Part shown: positions 55,552-64,000 of the stretch, one piece after another | How the letters are laid out: every line of letters begins with the position of its first letter | Position numbering within the stretch: the stretch's first letter is position 1 | Source of the DNA: Pseudomonas cuatrocienegasensis | Lineage (GTDB): Bacteria; Pseudomonadota; Gammaproteobacteria; Pseudomonadales; Pseudomonadaceae | Direction of reading: 5' to 3' | Length of the DNA: 64,000 nt | Assembly (NCBI RefSeq): GCF_900110925.1 | Contig: NZ_FOFP01000005.1 | Location: forward strand, 254,581 to 318,580 | Notes under the pieces: model-generated | Seen by the model: the letters and a program-made list of their open reading frames with translations, nothing else | The model's database searches: none | What the model was told of the DNA's origin: nothing | Made by a program: the position numbers and the translations under genes

Positions 55552-55572
55552 ATCCCCGCCAGTGGCGGGGAT
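55552..55572 (-). terminator. gdhB terminator
   Basis: A 9-bp stem ATCCCCGCC / GGCGGGGAT with an AGT loop; on the minus strand it is followed by a T-run (A-run CAAAAAAA at 55545-55552). It begins 19 bp past the gdhB stop. Confidence 0.9.
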
Positions 55573-55590
55573 CAAGTCAGCTCGTCAGGC

Positions 55591-58500
55591 TCAGTGCTTG
55601 GGCAGGCCGGACTGGCCGCTCTGTGCCAGGTCCATCAGCTCGCGGTTGGCCACGGCGTACATGGCGTAGTCGGTGCCGCTGGCAGCGCGCAGTTCGCCGA
55701 GCATGACCTTCCAGCGATCAACCAGGCGACGGTGCTGTTCCAGCCAGATCTGCATGCGTGCTTCGATGTCCGACGGCGCGTCGGCCATCTGCAGTACCGA
55801 GACGGTGATCGCCCGCTGCTGCCAGTCGAGGTCGTCGCGGAAGGCTTCGCGGGCCAGGGCCTGCCAGTTGTTTTCCACCGGCAAACCGGTGATCTGCTGC
55901 AGGTACCAGGACAGCTCCAGGGTGCCGCCGACAGCGAAGTAGGCCGCTGCCACCTGGGCCGGTTCCTGCCCGGTGAGGTCTGCCGCTTCGATGATCGGCA
56001 ACAACGTGTAGAGGTGGCTGGTGCCGGCCACTACACGGGCCAGTACTTCCGGCACGCCCGCTTCGGCGTAGGCCTGGTAGCGCGCCAGCCACTGCTCGCG
56101 GGCCGGGCCTTCGAGCAACTCGTCCAGGCGCAGGGCCAGGGCCTCGACACGCGGGGCGAAGTGGGCCACGTCGCCAGCCGCATCCAGCTCGTTGCGCCGG
56201 CTGCGCAGGAACCAGCGCGTGGCGCGGCGGCCCAGGCGCATCAGCTCATCCATCATCTGCAACTGCAACTCGGCCGGCACCTGGTAATCCAGCGCCTCGA
56301 TCTGCTTCCACCATTGCGGCAGACGGAATACGTCACGCACGATGACATAGGCGCCTGCGACATTCGCCGCGCTCATGCCGGTGGACTCCTTCAGACGCTG
56401 CACGAAGGTGATGCCCATGTGGTTGACCAGGTCGTTGGCGATCTGCGTGCTGACGATCTCGCGCTTGAGTCGATGGCGGCGCATGGACTCACCGAAGGTC
56501 TCGGCCAGCAGCGGCGGGAAGGCCGTTTCCATCTCGCGGGCCAGGTACTCGTCATCCGGTACCTGGGACTTGAGCAGCGACTCCTTGAGGTCGATCTTGC
56601 TGTAGGAGATCAACACCGACAATTCCGGACGTGTCAGGCCCTGACCTTTGGCGGCGCGCTCGTTGAGCTCTTCGTCAGCGGGCAGGAACTCCAGGGCGCG
56701 ATCGAGTTTGCCAGCGCCTTCCAACGCGGCCATCAGGCGCTTGTATTCGCCCAGGCGTTCGCGGGCACGGCGCTCGGCCAGGGACAATGCCTGGGTCTGC
56801 TTGTAGTTGTTGCCCAACACCAGGCCACCGACGGCGTCGGTCATCTCGGCCAGCAGGACGTTGCGCTGCTTGCCGGTCATGTCACCGGCGGCGACGATCT
56901 CGTTGAGCAGGATCTTGATGTTCACTTCGTGGTCGGAGCAGTCCACACCACCGGCGTTGTCGATAAAGTCGGTGTAGCTGGCACCGCCATTGAGGCCGTA
57001 TTCGATGCGCCCCAGCTGGCTCATGCCCAGGTTGCCGCCCTCGCCTACCACCTTGGCGCGCAGCTCGCGACCGTCGACACGCAGGGTGTCGTTGGCCTTG
57101 TCGCCCACATCGGCGTGGCTTTCTTTGCTCGACTTGACGTAGGTGCCGATACCGCCGTTCCAGATCAGGTCGACCGGTGCCTTGAGCAGCGCGTTGAGCA
57201 GCTCGTTGGGCGCCAGCTTGTCGGCACTGATGTCGAAGCGTGCCTTCATCTGGGCGCTGATCGGGATGCTCTTGGCGCTGCGCAGGAAGATCCCGCCGCC
57301 GTCGGACATCAGCGTGCTGTCATAGTCGGCCCAGCTCGAACGCGGCAGCTCGAACAGGCGCTTGCGCTCGGCGAAGCTCTTACCGGTGTCCGGATTCGGG
57401 TCGATAAAGATATGCAGGTGGTTGAACGCGGCTACCAGTTGCAGCTTGTCCGACAGCAGCAGGCCGTTGCCGAATACGTCGCCGGCCATGTCGCCGATGC
57501 CGATCACCGTGATGCTGTCTTTCTGCACGTCGATGCCGCGCTCGCGGAAGTGACGCTGCACCGAGACCCAGCCGCCCTTGGCGGTGATGCCCATGCCCTT
57601 GTGGTCGTAACCGGCCGAGCCGCCCGAGGCAAAGGCATCGCCCAACCAGAAGTCGTATTCCGCGGCAATGCCGTTGGCAATATCGGAGAAGGTGGCTGTG
57701 CCTTTGTCGGCCGCGACAACCAGGTAGGGGTCGTCCTGGTCATGCCGTACCACGTTGACCGGCGGCACCACGGCACCCTCTTTGAGGTTGTCGGTGATGT
57801 CGAGCAGGCCGCTGATAAAGATGCGGTAGCAGGCGATGCCCTCGGCCAGTATCTCGTCGCGGCTACCGCCGACCGGCATACGCCGCGGGATGAAACCACC
57901 CTTGGCGCCCATGGGCACGATCACCGCGTTCTTCACCTGCTGCGCCTTGACCAGGCCAAGCACCTCGGTACGGAAGTCCTCTTCACGGTCCGACCAGCGC
58001 AAGCCACCCCGGGCCACGTCGCCAAAGCGCAGGTGTACGCCCTCGACGCGCGGCGAGTAGACGAAGATTTCAAACTTCGGCACCGGCTTGGGAATCTCCG
58101 GGATCGCCCGCGGGTTGAGCTTGAAGCTGAAGTAGGCCTTGCTCTGACCATTGCTGTCGGTCTGGTAGAAGTTGGTGCGCAGGGTGGCTTTGATCAGGTC
58201 CAGGTAGCGCCGCAGGATGCGGTCTTCGTTGAGTACCGCAACGTTCTCCAGCGCACCGAGAATCGCCTGCTCAAGCTTCTGCTGCTTGCCTTCCAGGTCA
58301 TCGCTGGTGAGTTTGCGCGCCAGGTAGAAGCGTGTCTTGAACAGGCGCACCAGCTCCTTGGCGATATCGGCATGGTTGACCAGGGTGCTGGCGATATAGC
58401 CCAGGTCGAAGCCCAGACGGATCTGCTTGAGGTAACGCGCATAGGCACGCAGCAGCGCGACATCGCGCCAAGGCATGGCGGCGGTCAGCACCAGACGGTT

Positions 58501-60468
58501 GAAGGCATCGTTTTCGGCGTCGCCGCCGACGATGTGCACGAAGGCATCCTGCAGGGTGTCGTTGAGCTGCTGGATATCAACATTCAGGCCTTCGGCATAG
58601 GTGAAGGCGAAGTCGTGAATCCAGAACTCGCGGCCGTTCTGCTGGTGCAGGCGATAGGGGAATTCGCCCAGCACGCGCAGGCCGAGGTTCTCCAGAATCG
58701 GCAGCACGTCGGACAGCGGCAGCGGTGTGTCGGCGTGGTAGAGCTTGCAGTGCAACTGCTGATCGCCCTGACTCAACGGCTGGTAGAAGCTCATCACCAG
58801 AGGCCGCTCAGCGCTCAGGCTAAGCAGGTGCTGCATGTCGACCACCGCCGAGTGCGGGGCAAAACGCTCGCGGTAACCGGCCGGGAAGCCACCCGGGAAG
58901 TCGGTCAGCACACGGGTGCCCTGGGCTTCGCCGAGGCTTTCGACCATCAGCGCCACATAGTCGTCCTGCCACGAACGGCAGGCCTGGATTACTTCTTTCT
59001 CCAGACGCGCCGGGTCGATCTGGGTCTTGTTCTTCGGGTCCACCCGCAGAATGAACTGCACCCGCGCCAGCACGGACTCGGAGAAGAACGTCCAGAACTC
59101 GCAGTCGGTGGCCTGCAGGCGCTCCATCAGCACCTGCTGGATTTTCAGGCGAGTCTCGGTGGAGTACACGTCGCGCGGCACATAGGCCAGGCAGTAGCAG
59201 AAACGGCCGTACGGATCGCGCCGCAGGAATACGCGAATCTTGTTGCGCTCCTGAATCTGCACGATGGATAGAGCGGTATTGAACAGCTCATCGACCGGGG
59301 TCTGGAACAGGTCGTCGCGCGGCAGCACTTCGAGAACCTGGGCCAGTTCCTTGCCGAGGTGCGCCTTGGCATCGAAGCCCGAACGCTGCTCGATCAGATC
59401 GACCTTGCGGCGAATGTAGGGGATGTCCCACACGCTCTGGGCATACACCGCCGAGGTGTAGAGCCCCATAAAGCGGCATTCCTTGACCACTCGGCCTTTG
59501 CTGTCCAGCTCGCGGATGGAGACGAAATCCGGGTAGGCCGGACGGTGTACGCGACTCGGCACGGCGGCCTTGGCGAACGACAGCAGCAGCGGCTCACGCA
59601 GGTAGCTGACCGCTTCCGGCTCGATATGCAGCTCTTCGGCACTCAGGCCGCTGCGCAGGCGCTTGGACAGGCCGAGCAGGGAGCTGGCGTCATAGACCAT
59701 GGCGCCGCCGTCGGCGGCATCGGCCACGCTGAACTCTTCATAACCGAGAAAGGTGAAGTGGTCTTCGAGCAGCCACTTGAGGTAGACCCGTACTTCCTCG
59801 AGGTCAGCGCCATCGAGTTGCACACCGGCCTGCCCAGGCTTGAGCTTGCCCAGCCAGGTGAGCAGTTCCTGGGCCTTGGCTTTCATCGGCTGGAAGTCCG
59901 CGACACTCAGGCGCACTTCTTCGAAGACTTCGTGCAGCGCGGTTTCCAGCGCACGCAGCTCACTGGCCGTAGCGCAGCGGTTGATCTCCAGGAACATCAG
60001 GGCTTCCTGCAGGATGCCCTCGCCCTGGGCGCCTTTCGGCAGGATTTCCAACAGCTCGCCCTTGGCATCACGGCGCACGCTGAACACGCTGTTCTGCAAG
60101 GTGTAAATGCTGTAACCGCGACGGTTGAGCTCCATGCGCACCGAGTCGACCAGGAACGGGATGTCGGCGTGGAGGATTTCAACGGCGGTGTGAGTCGACT
60201 GCCAGCCGTGCTTCTCGTAATCGGGGTTGAAGGCACGAACCTCGGCGTGGGCGTGATCGAAGCGCTCCAGCAACCGCCAGGACGACAGGGTGCAACCGAC
60301 CAGGTCGGACAGGCGACGCTGGGTGAGTTCGTCCAGGGCAATGATGCCGAAGAATTGCTCGGCGAACAGGCCCACTTGTGGCAACGCCTGTTCACTGACG
60401 TGCTGTGCCAGGGCCGCTTGCAGTTGATGCTGGAAGTCGGCTTTGCTGGCCGCCGTAAAGAACGCCAT
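55591..60468 (-). CDS. gdhB: NAD-specific glutamate dehydrogenase, 180-kDa class
   Basis: Oxidatively deaminates glutamate to 2-oxoglutarate and ammonia with NAD; the large bacterial class typified by Pseudomonas GdhB. At 1625 aa the length matches. The N-terminal 600 residues hold ACT-like regulatory modules (FLVDSVRMELNRRGYSIYTL). The catalytic core follows with VPMGAKGGFIPRRMP (substrate Lys) near 856, GDMAGDVFGNGLLLS near 985 and GANLGMSQLGRIEY, then a long helical C-terminus. Arginine-responsive control is known for P. aeruginosa; no operator is visible here. Single-gene unit with its own terminator. Confidence 0.95.
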   Translation of the reverse strand: MAFFTAASKADFQHQLQAALAQHVSEQALPQVGLFAEQFFGIIALDELTQRRLSDLVGCTLSSWRLLERFDHAHAEVRAFNPDYEKHGWQSTHTAVEILHADIPFLVDSVRMELNRRGYSIYTLQNSVFSVRRDAKGELLEILPKGAQGEGILQEALMFLEINRCATASELRALETALHEVFEEVRLSVADFQPMKAKAQELLTWLGKLKPGQAGVQLDGADLEEVRVYLKWLLEDHFTFLGYEEFSVADAADGGAMVYDASSLLGLSKRLRSGLSAEELHIEPEAVSYLREPLLLSFAKAAVPSRVHRPAYPDFVSIRELDSKGRVVKECRFMGLYTSAVYAQSVWDIPYIRRKVDLIEQRSGFDAKAHLGKELAQVLEVLPRDDLFQTPVDELFNTALSIVQIQERNKIRVFLRRDPYGRFCYCLAYVPRDVYSTETRLKIQQVLMERLQATDCEFWTFFSESVLARVQFILRVDPKNKTQIDPARLEKEVIQACRSWQDDYVALMVESLGEAQGTRVLTDFPGGFPAGYRERFAPHSAVVDMQHLLSLSAERPLVMSFYQPLSQGDQQLHCKLYHADTPLPLSDVLPILENLGLRVLGEFPYRLHQQNGREFWIHDFAFTYAEGLNVDIQQLNDTLQDAFVHIVGGDAENDAFNRLVLTAAMPWRDVALLRAYARYLKQIRLGFDLGYIASTLVNHADIAKELVRLFKTRFYLARKLTSDDLEGKQQKLEQAILGALENVAVLNEDRILRRYLDLIKATLRTNFYQTDSNGQSKAYFSFKLNPRAIPEIPKPVPKFEIFVYSPRVEGVHLRFGDVARGGLRWSDREEDFRTEVLGLVKAQQVKNAVIVPMGAKGGFIPRRMPVGGSRDEILAEGIACYRIFISGLLDITDNLKEGAVVPPVNVVRHDQDDPYLVVAADKGTATFSDIANGIAAEYDFWLGDAFASGGSAGYDHKGMGITAKGGWVSVQRHFRERGIDVQKDSITVIGIGDMAGDVFGNGLLLSDKLQLVAAFNHLHIFIDPNPDTGKSFAERKRLFELPRSSWADYDSTLMSDGGGIFLRSAKSIPISAQMKARFDISADKLAPNELLNALLKAPVDLIWNGGIGTYVKSSKESHADVGDKANDTLRVDGRELRAKVVGEGGNLGMSQLGRIEYGLNGGASYTDFIDNAGGVDCSDHEVNIKILLNEIVAAGDMTGKQRNVLLAEMTDAVGGLVLGNNYKQTQALSLAERRARERLGEYKRLMAALEGAGKLDRALEFLPADEELNERAAKGQGLTRPELSVLISYSKIDLKESLLKSQVPDDEYLAREMETAFPPLLAETFGESMRRHRLKREIVSTQIANDLVNHMGITFVQRLKESTGMSAANVAGAYVIVRDVFRLPQWWKQIEALDYQVPAELQLQMMDELMRLGRRATRWFLRSRRNELDAAGDVAHFAPRVEALALRLDELLEGPAREQWLARYQAYAEAGVPEVLARVVAGTSHLYTLLPIIEAADLTGQEPAQVAAAYFAVGGTLELSWYLQQITGLPVENNWQALAREAFRDDLDWQQRAITVSVLQMADAPSDIEARMQIWLEQHRRLVDRWKVMLGELRAASGTDYAMYAVANRELMDLAQSGQSGLPKH

Positions 60469-60841
60469 GGTTTTGCTCCGTTTGGCTCGTGATTCGACTG
60501 GGGCAGTCGCAGGTCATGACCGCTGCCGTTACGCTGTAGTTCAACGTTAGTCCATGAAGCGCCGATTACATGCTCGAACGCTCAATGAGGTAGGCGACAG
60601 GGGCGACCCGCTGGTCACATTTGCGCGACGAGCTTAACGACTACAGGTGGGGCAGCGCTTGTAAGCCTGCGACATTTTGTTTCACCCCACGCACCAACTC
60701 AGTGCTAAAGGCGGTTATCGCCCCACGCAAGTTCCTACGCAACGCCTGTAAGAGCGCCGCCCCGGCGCGAAGCGTTTGGGCAATCTGACAACTAATGGGG
60801 CCTAACGGTGGAGTCTGGCATCGTAGGCTACGTGGTGTATC

Positions 60842-60864
60842 CCGTAGGGTGCGCCGTGCGCACC
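60842..60864 (+). repeat. partial family-B repeat (half copy)
   Basis: CCGTAGGGTGCGCCGTGCGC plus ACC is identical to the left arm of the family-B core at 19701-19723. The right arm and the tail are missing. Confidence 0.75.
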
Positions 60865-60884
60865 AACGCGGGCCACAGATGTCC

Positions 60885-60976
60885 TGTAGGAGACCCGCCT
60901 CGGGGCGAAGCGATTGCAGCCATCCAGTGAAATAGACGGTGTTGCACAGCATTCGTCGCGGGGCGCGACTCCTACA
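60885..60976. repeat. inverted pair of GTAGGAG-type REP arms
   Basis: TGTAGGAG (60885-60892) followed by CCCGCCTCGGGGCGAAG, and the opposing CGTCGCGGGGCGCGA then CTCCTACA (60969-60976), enclose about 75 bp. This is the typical arrangement of a Pseudomonas REP doublet in an intergenic gap. A third related palindrome, GCCGCCCCGGCGCGAAGCG, lies at about 60757-60775. Confidence 0.65.
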
Positions 60977-61014
60977 AAAGCATCGGTGCAGTGCAACACT
61001 GTGGCGACATAGCC

Positions 61015-62319
61015 TCAGTTACCGCGCATGGCTTCGGGCAATGCCAGGACGATCTGCGGAAACACGGTGATCAGCACGGCCGCCAGAACCAGCAGCAGGA
61101 AGAATGGAAAGCTGGCCTTGGCCACCGTCCACAGGTTGTGCCCGGTGAGATTCTGGATGACGAACAGGTTGAAACCCACCGGCGGGGTGATCTGCGCCAT
61201 CTCGACCACCAGGATGACGAAGATACCGAACCACAGCAGATCAATGCCCGCCGCCTGCACTGCAGGCAGCACCACGGCCGTGGTCAGCAGAATGATCGAG
61301 ATGCCATCCAGAAAGCAGCCCAGGGCGATAAAGAACAGCGTCAGGGCGAGCAGCAGCACATAGGGTGACAGCTGCTTGGCGATGATCCAGTCGGCCAGCG
61401 CTGAAGGCAGGCCGGTGAAACTCATGGCCGAGGTCAGGTAGGCCGCACCGAGCAGGATAAAGAAGATCATGCAGGAGGTGCAGACCGCGCCCATCAGGCT
61501 GGCCATAAAGGTTTCGCGGGTTAGCGCGCCGGAGCACAGGGCAATCAGCAGCGCTCCGACCACACCGACGGCTGCAGCCTCGGTGGCCGTGGCAATACCG
61601 GCATAGATCGAGCCGATCACCGCCACGATCAGCCCCAGCACCGGGATCAGCAGCTTGGCGCGGCGCAGCTTTTCCATAAAGGGCAGAGCCGCGCCCTCCT
61701 CCGGCAACTGGTCGCGGTTGAACGCGGCCCAGAGCATGAGGAAACCGGAGAAGATCACCAGCAGCAGCAAGCCCGGCAGGATACCGGCGATAAACAGGCG
61801 AGAAATCGACACCTGCGCCGCCACGCCATAAACGATCATCATGATCGACGGCGGAATCAGCAACCCCAGGGTCCCGGCGCCGGCCAGCGAGCCCATGGCG
61901 ATCGCCTCCGGGTAGCCGCGTGATTTCAGCTCGGGCAGGGAGATCCGCCCGATGGTCGCGGCGGTGGCGGCCGAGGAGCCACTGACGGCAGCGAACAACC
62001 CGCAGCCGAACACGTTGACGTGCAACAGCCGGCCCGGCAAACCACGCATCCAGGGCGCCAGGCCATTGAACATGTCTTCGGACAGGCGCGTGCGGTAGAG
62101 AATCTCACCCATCCAGATAAACAGCGGCAAAGCGGTCAGGGTCCAGCTGGCGCTCGAGGCCCAACTGGTGGAGGCCAGAATCGAACCCGCCGGCGCACCG
62201 CCGAACAGCTCCATGCCGAGGATGCCGACGCCCAGCAGCGACAGCGCCACCCAGACGCCCCCACCCAGCAGCACCAACAGGGCCACCAGCAGAGTCAGGG
62301 TTATTAGTGTGTAGTCCAC
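61015..62319 (-). CDS. TRAP transporter large permease (DctM)
   Basis: The 12-helix ion-coupled channel subunit of a tripartite ATP-independent periplasmic transporter, 434 aa. It is hydrophobic throughout, with family segments FGCGLFAAVSGSSAATAATIG near 103, GAGTLGLLIPPSIMMIVYG near 145 and MAQITPPVGFNLFVIQNLTG near 375. The start is GTG at 62319. It is the last gene of the dctP-dctQ-dctM operon; substrate is set by DctP and unknown. Confidence 0.94.
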   Translation of the reverse strand: MDYTLITLTLLVALLVLLGGGVWVALSLLGVGILGMELFGGAPAGSILASTSWASSASWTLTALPLFIWMGEILYRTRLSEDMFNGLAPWMRGLPGRLLHVNVFGCGLFAAVSGSSAATAATIGRISLPELKSRGYPEAIAMGSLAGAGTLGLLIPPSIMMIVYGVAAQVSISRLFIAGILPGLLLLVIFSGFLMLWAAFNRDQLPEEGAALPFMEKLRRAKLLIPVLGLIVAVIGSIYAGIATATEAAAVGVVGALLIALCSGALTRETFMASLMGAVCTSCMIFFILLGAAYLTSAMSFTGLPSALADWIIAKQLSPYVLLLALTLFFIALGCFLDGISIILLTTAVVLPAVQAAGIDLLWFGIFVILVVEMAQITPPVGFNLFVIQNLTGHNLWTVAKASFPFFLLLVLAAVLITVFPQIVLALPEAMRGN

Positions 62320-62369
62320 GGTTCACTCACTGATGCAAGGCGGCAACTGCCGCGTGGAAAGGTAAGGAG

Positions 62370-62876
62370 TCACTCACTCATCACGCCGTCGGCGTCGGCC
62401 GCTTCGAAACGCTGTCCGCGGCAGGTCAGCCACAGGCGCTCGGCCATGGCCACCGAGAGAATCAGCGTGCCGAGCACCATGGGCAGTTGCGGCAGCCACA
62501 TGGGAATGGGCAGCAAGCCCGATGACACTTCCTTGAATTCATAGGACTCAAGCACGAACAGCGCGCAATACCAGGCCAGGTACAGGGCGATCAACAAACC
62601 GACCAGGGTGCTCAGCACATCAGCCGCGCGCTGCCCGCCAGGGGGTAGCAGGCGATACAGCAATTCGACGCGAATGTGTGCGCCGCGCTGCAGCGCATAA
62701 GGCAGTGCCAGAAAACCTGAAGCGGCCATGGCGTAAGCAGCGAACTCATCGGCTGCCGGCACCATGCTGCCGAGCTGGCGCGCGACTATCTGGGCCACCA
62801 CCAGCAGGCAGATAAGGACGAGAAATACACCGGACAACCACCCGGACAGGGTGTAGAGCTTGTGCAATGGGGTCAT
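62370..62876 (-). CDS. TRAP transporter small permease (DctQ)
   Basis: A 168-aa four-helix membrane protein starting MTPLHKLYTLSGWLSGVFLV. Conserved DctQ features are VVAQIVARQLGSMVPAADEFAAYAM in helices 1-2 and ALQRGAHIRVELLYRLLP after helix 2. GGGAGG lies upstream of the ATG at 62876; the longer open frame up to 63002 overlaps dctP. It bridges DctP and DctM. Confidence 0.92.
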   Translation of the reverse strand: MTPLHKLYTLSGWLSGVFLVLICLLVVAQIVARQLGSMVPAADEFAAYAMAASGFLALPYALQRGAHIRVELLYRLLPPGGQRAADVLSTLVGLLIALYLAWYCALFVLESYEFKEVSSGLLPIPMWLPQLPMVLGTLILSVAMAERLWLTCRGQRFEAADADGVMSE

Positions 62877-62940
62877 GACGCGCCTCCCAGGCAAGTGCTT
62901 GAAACGACCCGGCGGCAGGGCTGCCGACAGGTCGCAGGAA

Positions 62941-63927
62941 TCAGCGCGCGTAGGCGTCAAGGATCGCCTGACCATCGGCACCGGCACGCTTGAGCCACTC
63001 ATCCGTCATGGCCTTGCCGATGCCCTCGAAACCGCTTTCGACCGCAGCCGGCGCCTGCTCGGCGACCTGCATGCCATTGTCAGCAAGCGTCTTCACCAAC
63101 TCGCTGGTTTTCTCCTCGGCAATCGCCCAACCGCGCTGCTCGGCACGCTCGGCAGCGGCCACCACAGCGGCCTGGGTGGCATCAGGCAGGCGGGCGAAGG
63201 CCCGTGCGTTGACGATCACGAAGTTCTTCGGAATAAAGGCTTTGACGTCGTAGTAATAAGTGGAGAAATCCCAGGCCTGGGAGTCAACGCCCGTGGTGGG
63301 CGAGGTCAGCATGCCGGTGATCATGCCGGTGCTGAATGCCTGGGGAATCTCGCCAGTCTGGATGATCGTCGGCACGGCGCCCATCAGCTCGGTCATGCGT
63401 GAGGTGGCCGGGTTGTAGGCGCGGAATTTCATGCCTTTGAAATCGTCCATGCTGCTGATCGGCGTCTTGCTGAAGATGCTCTGCGGCGACCAGGGCATGG
63501 CGTACAGCAGCTTGATGCCCTGCTTGGCCAGGCGTTCTTCCACCGCCGGACGGCTGGCGGCCCACAAGGCCTGGGCCTGCTCATAGTTACGGGCCAGGAA
63601 GGGCACGCTGTCGATCTCGAAGATCGGGTCTTCGTTACCCAGCACCGACATCAGCACATCGCCCACCTGCACCTGACCGGTCTGCACCGCGCGTTTGACT
63701 TCCGGGCGCTTGAACAGCACCGAGTTGGCGTGGATACGAATCTGCAGTTCGCCGCCGCTGGCTTGTTCCACGTCCTGGGCGAATTCCTTGGCCACGGTGG
63801 TGATGAAATTGCCGTCCGGTTGCTCGACGCTCATGTTCCAGCGCTCGGCGGCCTGGGCACAGAGGCTGCTCAGGCCCAGTACGCAGGCGATGGCCGAGAG
63901 GGCGAAACGCGATGGGGTGCTCTTCAT
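62941..63927 (-). CDS. TRAP transporter periplasmic solute-binding protein (DctP family)
   Basis: A 328-aa secreted binding protein. Signal peptide MKSTPSRFALSAIACVLGLSS, mature from about 25 (AERWNMSVEQPDGN). DctP-family core: VQVGDVLMSVLGNEDPIFEIDSVPFL, KGMKFRAYNPATSRMTELMGA with the Arg that binds carboxylate ligands near 165, and PQAFSTGMITGMLTSPTTGVDS. GGAG lies 8 bases before the ATG at 63927. First gene of the operon; ligand probably an organic acid, identity unknown. Confidence 0.93.
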   Translation of the reverse strand: MKSTPSRFALSAIACVLGLSSLCAQAAERWNMSVEQPDGNFITTVAKEFAQDVEQASGGELQIRIHANSVLFKRPEVKRAVQTGQVQVGDVLMSVLGNEDPIFEIDSVPFLARNYEQAQALWAASRPAVEERLAKQGIKLLYAMPWSPQSIFSKTPISSMDDFKGMKFRAYNPATSRMTELMGAVPTIIQTGEIPQAFSTGMITGMLTSPTTGVDSQAWDFSTYYYDVKAFIPKNFVIVNARAFARLPDATQAAVVAAAERAEQRGWAIAEEKTSELVKTLADNGMQVAEQAPAAVESGFEGIGKAMTDEWLKRAGADGQAILDAYAR

Positions 63928-64000
63928 GGAGGTGCTCCTGATCATTGTTGTGAACGCGCGGGCGGCGTCGTGGGAAGACGATTTCGAGTCTCAGCGCATC

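Larger units (their letters stand above)
60469..61014. other. 546-bp repeat-rich gap between gdhB and the TRAP genes
   Basis: No credible gene. The gap holds the gdhB promoter at its left side and several palindromic REP-type pieces from about 60741 to 60980, including those listed below. The TRAP operon ends at its right edge, so the repeats may act as the terminator. Confidence 0.7.

Noticed and set aside
55429..59271. Very long open frame (about 1280 codons) on the plus strand opposite gdhB
   Set aside because: Antisense shadow of gdhB with no family resemblance and no ribosome-binding site.

Overview
The window is chromosomal DNA from a gamma-proteobacterium of the genus Pseudomonas. The evidence is the high GC content, the psrA-lexA-sulA cluster, the OprD-type porin, the 180-kDa NAD-glutamate dehydrogenase, and a gene order (nqrA ... 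mfd, nagZ, psrA, lexA, sulA, topA, fadAB, uup, slt, mobA, dacB, rlmKL, rmf, pyrD ... gdhB) that matches, as I remember it, the nqr-to-gdhB stretch of Pseudomonas aeruginosa. I cannot assign a species. Most of the window is core genome; mobile or accessory DNA is limited to dispersed palindromic repeats and one small phage-like regulatory cassette.

Layout. 1-7 kb: start of the Na+-NQR operon (nqrA, cut by the window edge), a secreted chalcone-isomerase-like protein, an N-terminally extended GAPDH divergent from mfd. 7-11.5 kb: a tight three-gene unit (cytosolic-looking YkuD enzyme, nagZ, methylthioinosine phosphorylase) for peptidoglycan recycling and nucleoside salvage, then autoregulated psrA and the SOS operon lexA-sulA, each with visible tandem operators. 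11.5-19 kb: two small conserved proteins, topA, a DUF1653 protein and the fadBA beta-oxidation operon. 19-26 kb: a strongly structured intergenic candidate sRNA, a BIME-like repeat, a Usp protein, a Cys-Pro-rich unknown protein, uup and slt. 26-35.6 kb: MOSC protein, lipoproteins, two CheV proteins, a YegS-type lipid kinase, pirin, the molybdenum-cofactor genes moeA-moaB/mobA, a tRNA-Pro(CGG), a glutaredoxin-like protein and a DUF5610 protein.

35.8-47 kb: OprD-family porin, Amt-type ammonium transporter, a three-gene YqjD/YqjE/YqjK-like envelope-stress set, an EAL phosphodiesterase, a dNTP triphosphohydrolase, an FUSC membrane protein and a large sensor HD-GYP protein; two likely c-di-GMP-degrading enzymes thus lie within 7 kb. 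47-54 kb: yggL, dacB, rlmKL, rmf, pyrD and two small conserved proteins. 54.3-55.5 kb: a phage-type repressor divergent from a small excisionase/Cox-like DNA-binding protein and a coupled 91-aa protein, bracketed by near-identical 35-bp direct repeats. 55.6-64 kb: gdhB, a repeat-rich gap and a complete TRAP transporter (DctPQM).

No CRISPR array, transposase, integrase or complete defence system was found. The best candidates for something undescribed are the sRNA at about 19.5 kb, the repressor/Cox-like cassette at 54.4-55.4 kb with its coupled 6-codon leader, the Cys-Pro protein at 20.8-21.5 kb and the signal-less YkuD enzyme coupled to nagZ.
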